Assembly (NCBI GenBank): GCA_031285815.1
Contig: JAITVM010000213.1
Coordinates: 1 to 16,817 of the forward strand
DNA length: 16,817 nucleotides
DNA from: Clostridiales bacterium
Lineage (GTDB): Bacteria; Bacillota; Clostridia; Lachnospirales; JAITVM01
Direction of reading: 5' to 3'
Both the position numbers and the translations under genes were made by a program. Below the pieces are notes generated by a model. That model worked only from the letters and a program-made list of their open reading frames with translations, ran no database searches and was not told where the DNA came from. Below are positions 13,906 through 16,817 of this stretch, piece by piece (positions within the stretch are counted from its first letter, which is position 1; each line of letters starts with the position of its first letter).

Positions 13906-14271
13906 TTTTAAAGTTATAACAGCGCCAACTTCTTCAAATTTAGCTTTAATTGCATCAGCCTCGTCTTTAGGGATACCTTCTTTAACCATTTTTGGTGCGC
14001 CATCAACAAGCTCTTTCGCTTCTTTAAGGCCAAGGGCTGTAATTTCCCTAACAACTTTAATAACTTTAATTTTTTCGCTGCCTACGCTTGTAAGCTCAAC
14101 ATCGAATTCAGTTTTTTCTTCAACCGCTTCGGCTGGGCCGGCGGCCATAACAACGCCTGCTGCTGCAGATACGCCAAAAAACTCCTCAGCTTTTTTAACC
14201 AAGTCATTTAATTCTAAAACACTAAGCTCTTTTACAGCATCGATAATTTCATCAATAGATAATTTTGCCAT
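13903..14271 (-). CDS. rplL: Ribosomal protein bL12 (L7/L12)
   Basis: 122 aa, normal length. It forms the flexible ribosomal stalk dimers that recruit translation GTPases. The N-terminal dimerisation domain (LSIDEIIDAVKELSVLELNDLVKKAEE) is followed by the Ala/Gly-rich hinge (about 33-48), then the C-terminal domain with EKTEFDVEL, KIKVIKVVREITALGLKEAKELVDGAPK and VKEGIPKDEADAIKAKFEEVGA, all canonical. The ATG at 14271 follows AGGAGAGGTG. It lies 61 nt downstream of rplJ, with which it is co-transcribed. Unusually, it is followed by a terminator and an ABC uptake operon rather than rpoB. Confidence 0.98.
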   Translation of the reverse strand: MAKLSIDEIIDAVKELSVLELNDLVKKAEEFFGVSAAAGVVMAAGPAEAVEEKTEFDVELTSVGSEKIKVIKVVREITALGLKEAKELVDGAPKMVKEGIPKDEADAIKAKFEEVGAVITLK

Positions 14272-14332
14272 TTAACTGCACCTCTCCTAATTTATTTATA
14301 CTAACCTGTATAAATGATTTGTAATTCTTAAT

Positions 14333-14827
14333 TTAAGCCGTTTGCCCTTTTTCATCAGCAATAGCTTTAGCAAGCCTTGCAAACGAAGCCATAGGGTTTT
14401 TGAACGAACCCAAAAGCTTGGCCAAAAGCTCTTCTTTTGTTGGGATACTGGCGATAGCCGAAATCCCTGCTGCATCATAAGTAACGCCTTCAATACAGCC
14501 TGCTTTAAATTCTAATGCTTGCATCTCTTTTAAATTTTTGTTGATCAGCCTAGCGGCTAAAGAAGCATCATCATAAGAAATAGCGACTGCGGTCGGCCCT
14601 TTTAAATAAGGCGCAAGCCCTTCGAACTGCGAATCTTTAATAGCGAACGAGAGCATAGAGTTTTTGTAAACTTTATAATCAACGCCGGCTTCCCTTAAAG
14701 TTTTGCGGAGGCTTGTGTCCTGCAACACAGTAAGCCCTCTTGCATCAACTAGGACTAATGATTTAGCTTTGTCGACCTTTTCTTTAATCTTGCTTATAAC
14801 AGCTTGTTTTTCCTCAACTTTAGGCAT
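14333..14827 (-). CDS. rplJ: Ribosomal protein uL10
   Basis: 164 aa, usual for Firmicutes. It anchors the L7/L12 stalk to 23S rRNA and binds its own mRNA leader as an autogenous repressor. Recognisable segments are KQAVISKIKEKVDKAKSLVLVDARGLTV near the start, LRKTLREAGVDYKVYKNSMLSFAI, PYLKGPTAVAISYDDASLAARLIN, and a C-terminal helix carrying the L12-binding region (EELLAKLLGSFKNPMASFARL). The ATG at 14827 is preceded by GGGAGGTG. A textbook L10 leader with attenuator and a near-consensus sigma-A promoter lie upstream. rplK and rplA, usually just upstream, are absent. Confidence 0.98.
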   Translation of the reverse strand: MPKVEEKQAVISKIKEKVDKAKSLVLVDARGLTVLQDTSLRKTLREAGVDYKVYKNSMLSFAIKDSQFEGLAPYLKGPTAVAISYDDASLAARLINKNLKEMQALEFKAGCIEGVTYDAAGISAIASIPTKEELLAKLLGSFKNPMASFARLAKAIADEKGQTA

Positions 14828-14865
14828 TATTAAACACCTCCCGATAAGATTTTATAACAATTATT

Positions 14866-14893
14866 AAAAAACCCTTTGCCAAAAGACAAAGGG
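14866..14893 (-). terminator. Attenuator terminator in the rplJ leader
   Basis: On the minus strand CCCTTTG and CAAAGGG (plus-strand 14887-14893 and 14872-14878) form a 7-bp stem followed by six U residues (14866-14871). It sits 38 nt before the rplJ start, downstream of the L10-binding leader, as expected for L10-controlled attenuation. Confidence 0.85.
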
Positions 14894-14924
14894 ATATAAG
14901 CATACAAATAAAATTTGCGGCAAA

Positions 14925-15010
14925 TAATTTAACCTCGGCAGGCCTCAAGGGTTACGCTAAAAAGCACCTGCTGTCTTTGGCAATGTGCAAACCCAGGTTG
15001 GCAGTGTTTT
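14925..15010 (-). promoter_or_regulatory. Ribosomal protein L10 leader (autoregulatory RNA)
   Basis: The minus strand carries the two hallmark conserved blocks of the L10 leader: GACAGCAGGTGC (plus-strand 14964-14975) and CCTGCCGAGGT (14932-14942). They lie in the expected order between the promoter and the attenuator. In Firmicutes this leader binds L10(L12)4 and represses the rplJ-rplL operon. The 5' boundary is approximate. Confidence 0.9.
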
Positions 15011-15071
15011 TGTAAACTAAAAACCCCTACGCCAAACAGGCTTGCTTTATTAAATTAACTTTCATTTACGA

Positions 15072-15100
15072 ATTATAATATATAAAATATGATAAGTCAA
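15072..15100 (-). promoter_or_regulatory. Sigma-A promoter of rplJ-rplL
   Basis: On the minus strand TTGACT (plus-strand 15095-15100) and a perfect TATAAT (15072-15077) are spaced by exactly 17 bp. Transcription would start near 15065, giving a leader of about 240 nt that contains the L10 leader and attenuator. Confidence 0.88.
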
Positions 15101-15120
15101 CTTTTTTCGAATTTTATTTT

Positions 15121-15256
15121 TAGAGGTTTCCTGCTGACAGGGTAGTGCCCCCACACTCCTGGCGAATCGGGCTTGGTGCTGATGGATGCCGTTAATAAAA
15201 TAAATGAAATGGTGGCTCCTGCCGGGCCCGATGTGAATGGGGCCTTCCTTTTGTAA
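15121..15256 (+). other. GC-richer non-coding stretch: candidate structured RNA or gene remnant
   Basis: This stretch is visibly GC-richer than the AT-rich DNA to its left and holds no gene of normal size. On the plus strand ATCGGGCTTGG (15166-15176) can pair with CCGGGCCCGAT (15222-15232) over 11 bp including two G-U pairs. A small hairpin CCTG-CTGA-CAGG lies at 15130-15141, and GGCCC/GGGGCC before a CTTCCTTTT tract (15225-15253) could act as a terminator. A possible plus-strand promoter, TTTACG-17-TATGAT, lies at 15065-15093. Alternatively, the frame 15146-15256 (36 codons after a stop, containing GLVLMDAVNKINEMVAPAG) reads like the tail of a lost protein gene. I cannot decide between these. 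Confidence 0.35.
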
Positions 15257-15268
15257 AAGTGGGGCGGC

Positions 15269-16504
15269 CTATAACCCCGATGCTAATTTTGATATGGCGA
15301 CAAAAATTTCGCTTATTTTATACCAGGTGGCTTTATCAACTATCCCCGTTGAGGGGAGTTTAAATATACTTTGAAATTTCGCTACCTGGTTTTGTGTATC
15401 CAGGCCATAGGAGCCATCAACCGCTATTTTTTTTATAGCCGGGTAATTATTTGAAATAGTATTCAGCTGGGTTTGAATAGTGCGGACTGCATTTCCGGTT
15501 GAACCTAAAAGTAGTGGAACCCCGTTAAAAGAAGTGGGCACGCCTTGAACCTGGGTGGCGGTTGCTAAATATGAATCCCAGCCATAATAAGTTTTTATAA
15601 TATTAATGGCGGTGTAGCCTTGGTCGCCTAAATCCTTGCTGCCCCATTGCGACATCCATGTGGGGCATTGTGAATTGCGCCCGTCGCAGTATTGGGTGAA
15701 CAGTGGCTGGTCTATGTTAGGCTTGGTAATATAGCTTGTAAAAATTTCATCAACAACCTGGGATATTTCCGCAAAAATATTTCTGCCGTAAGTAAAAGCC
15801 TGGTCGAATTGCGTACTGTTTGTGATTGTAAAATTAAAGCCCTTGTTCCTATACCATTCTGTATAGACACGGTTCAAGGTTAAAGAAAGAATCGCATACA
15901 CATTGGCGCGTATGGTTTCAACCGGCCACGTGGAATAAATTTCGCAGCTGGCTACATTTTTTATATAATCCTTAAAGGGCACCCAATAATTTGGGGCGGC
16001 CGCATTTGTTGGTATGCCGGCATGAACGACTATATACTCGGGGATAACCGGTTCGGGCAATACTATAAACCCTGTGGGCTGAGGCAATTTTTTTACTTCG
16101 CTCTCGGGGGTTTTTTCTGGGTAGGTTCCATAAAGCGTGCTTGGCGGGATAGCTATTTCTTCAATTACTGTACCGGGCCCCGGCTGCAAAAATATATCTT
16201 GATAGGATTCTTCATTGGGGAGGACCTGGACCCCTTTTACTTCAATATCTTCATACCCCTGGGCTTTTACCTTAACATTGTATAAACTGTAGGGCTGTGG
16301 CTGGCCCGGCTCCATGGAATATTCGATTGGCGGTGCGGGTAGGGTTATATCATATGCTTGGCCTGAGTTATCAGTATAGAACTCATCTATTATTTTATCG
16401 GGCTGGCTGCCTTCTGTAATTTGGACCCTCGCCTTTATTACAGGTTTACCGATACTTTGGTCATAAGCCGAAACTTTTAAGTATCCATCCATTGGGTATT
16501 TCAT
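15269..16504 (-). CDS. SpoIID-like protein with C-terminal peptidoglycan-binding domain
   Basis: 411 aa without a signal peptide. Residues about 5-110 look like a carboxypeptidase-regulatory-like beta sandwich (GYLKVSAYDQSIGKPVIKARVQI, VKVKAQGYEDIEVKGVQVLPNE). Residues about 174-310 carry the clostridial SpoIID-like core: VPFKDYIKNVASCEIYSTWP, RANVYAILSLTLNRVYTEWY, ITNSTQFDQAFTYGR, LFTQYCDGRNSQCPTWMSQWG and INIIKTYYGW. SpoIID itself is a lytic transglycosylase of spore engulfment; whether this family is catalytic is unclear. Residues about 330-398 are a PG_binding_1 domain (LLLGSTGNAVRTIQTQLN, AVDGSYGLDTQNQVAKFQ). The ATG at 16504 has AAGGAG only 1 nt away; the next in-frame ATG (residue 5) is 13 nt from it, so the start is uncertain. 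It is divergent from a small gene at 16585. Lack of a signal suggests a role inside the forespore, mother cell or coat. Confidence 0.82.
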   Translation of the reverse strand: MKYPMDGYLKVSAYDQSIGKPVIKARVQITEGSQPDKIIDEFYTDNSGQAYDITLPAPPIEYSMEPGQPQPYSLYNVKVKAQGYEDIEVKGVQVLPNEESYQDIFLQPGPGTVIEEIAIPPSTLYGTYPEKTPESEVKKLPQPTGFIVLPEPVIPEYIVVHAGIPTNAAAPNYWVPFKDYIKNVASCEIYSTWPVETIRANVYAILSLTLNRVYTEWYRNKGFNFTITNSTQFDQAFTYGRNIFAEISQVVDEIFTSYITKPNIDQPLFTQYCDGRNSQCPTWMSQWGSKDLGDQGYTAINIIKTYYGWDSYLATATQVQGVPTSFNGVPLLLGSTGNAVRTIQTQLNTISNNYPAIKKIAVDGSYGLDTQNQVAKFQSIFKLPSTGIVDKATWYKISEIFVAISKLASGL

Positions 16505-16584
16505 ACTCCTTTCGTTTATAGCATATACATATATATAGCCAAATAATAGTAATCTGCTACTATATTATGAAAGGGGGCCTTAAA

Positions 16585-16817
16585 TTGATACCTAAAAATC
16601 CGCCGCCTAATATTATCCCGCGCTACATACCTAAAATGCAAGAGATTTCTGAAAATAGTATACGCCCTTTTATTGGGCACTACATATATGTGTGGATGAA
16701 TAACCGGGCCAAGGTTTGGTTTTGCCCATTATGCATAAATAAGTATACAATTAGCGGTTATGCCTGGTACAAGGGTGAATGGGTCCAATGTAAATTAAGT
16801 TTATGGATGATAAATAA
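16585..16817 (+). CDS. Small Pro/Trp-rich hypothetical protein (partial, right edge)
   Basis: Open from TTG 16585 to the window edge (77 codons), with AAAGGGGG (16570-16577) spaced 7 nt. The N-terminus is proline-rich (IPKNPPPNIIPRYIPK), followed by an acidic turn and an aromatic segment: IRPFIGHYIYVWMNNRAKVWFCPL (26-49), then ISGYAWYKGEWVQC (56-69) and LSLWMIN at the edge. This [IR]RPCxxRxxYxWLxxxxxFW...ISGxRW layout recalls short hypothetical proteins found in Lachnospiraceae, often near peptidoglycan-binding genes; that is from memory and unverified. It has no signal peptide or catalytic motif. It is divergent from the SpoIID-like gene across 80 bp, so the two may be co-regulated. Confidence 0.65.
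   Translation, partial: MIPKNPPPNIIPRYIPKMQEISENSIRPFIGHYIYVWMNNRAKVWFCPLCINKYTISGYAWYKGEWVQCKLSLWMIN

Noticed and set aside
13808..14275. 155-aa plus-strand frame antisense to rplL
   Set aside because: It is a shadow of the unambiguous rplL coding sequence; the Ser/Thr/Ala-rich composition is the usual mirror of Ala/Glu/Lys codons.
15121..15256. tRNA, SRP RNA or T-box in the GC-richer stretch
   Set aside because: No TPsiC-arm GGTTCGAATCC, no SRP GGAAG/GCAGC apical signature and no T-box GGTGGTACCGCG were seen on either strand.

Overview
The window is AT-rich chromosomal DNA from a low-GC Gram-positive, most likely an anaerobic Clostridia member of the Lachnospirales type. The signs are AAAGGGG/GAGGAG-type ribosome binding sites, frequent TTG starts, lipoprotein signal peptides, a Firmicutes-style ribosomal protein L10 leader with an attenuator, an iron-containing alcohol dehydrogenase, and a clostridial-type SpoIID-like/peptidoglycan-binding protein. 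No rRNA, tRNA, CRISPR array, transposase or phage gene was seen. I cannot name the species.

Layout. 1-325 (-): start of an AI-2E-family membrane protein that runs off the left edge. 579-1745 (+): iron-dependent alcohol dehydrogenase behind an extended -10 promoter. 1835-2668 (+): a YD-repeat lipoprotein. 2720-3763 (+): queA (queuosine tRNA modification), ending in a strong bidirectional terminator shared with a convergent GT2-TPR glycosyltransferase (3830-4906, -). 5166-9416 (+): a four-gene operon with an extended -10 promoter and a hairpin terminator at 9399-9432. It encodes a solute-binding/vWA fusion lipoprotein, an XpaC-family membrane protein, a second membrane-anchored solute-binding protein and a short TelA-family protein. 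9629-10964 (+): three small unrecognised genes, namely a 58-aa protein with two hydrophobic/Gly-Asn-Cys units, a 208-aa protein built of four related helical repeats, and a 92-aa helical protein. 13749-11016 (-): a complete FecBCD/BtuFCD-type uptake ABC transporter (binding protein, permease, ATPase). 14827-13903 (-): rplJ-rplL with an intact L10 leader, attenuator and sigma-A promoter, but without rplKA upstream or rpoBC downstream. 16504-15269 (-): SpoIID-like protein with a C-terminal peptidoglycan-binding domain, divergent from a small gene cut by the right edge.

How the genes may work together. The 5166-9416 operon is the most unusual part. XpaC and TelA are an established pair (for example xpaC-yaaN in Bacillus subtilis) of obscure function. 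Here they sit with two related periplasmic-binding-type proteins that have no cognate permease, one of them carrying a complete MIDAS vWA domain. This suggests an extracytoplasmic ligand-sensing or envelope-stress complex rather than an importer; that reading is inference. The second area of interest is non-coding: the rplL-to-ABC interval, with nested hairpins, repeats and a terminator only 19 nt before the next start codon, and the GC-richer stretch at 15121-15256 that may be a structured RNA or a gene remnant.
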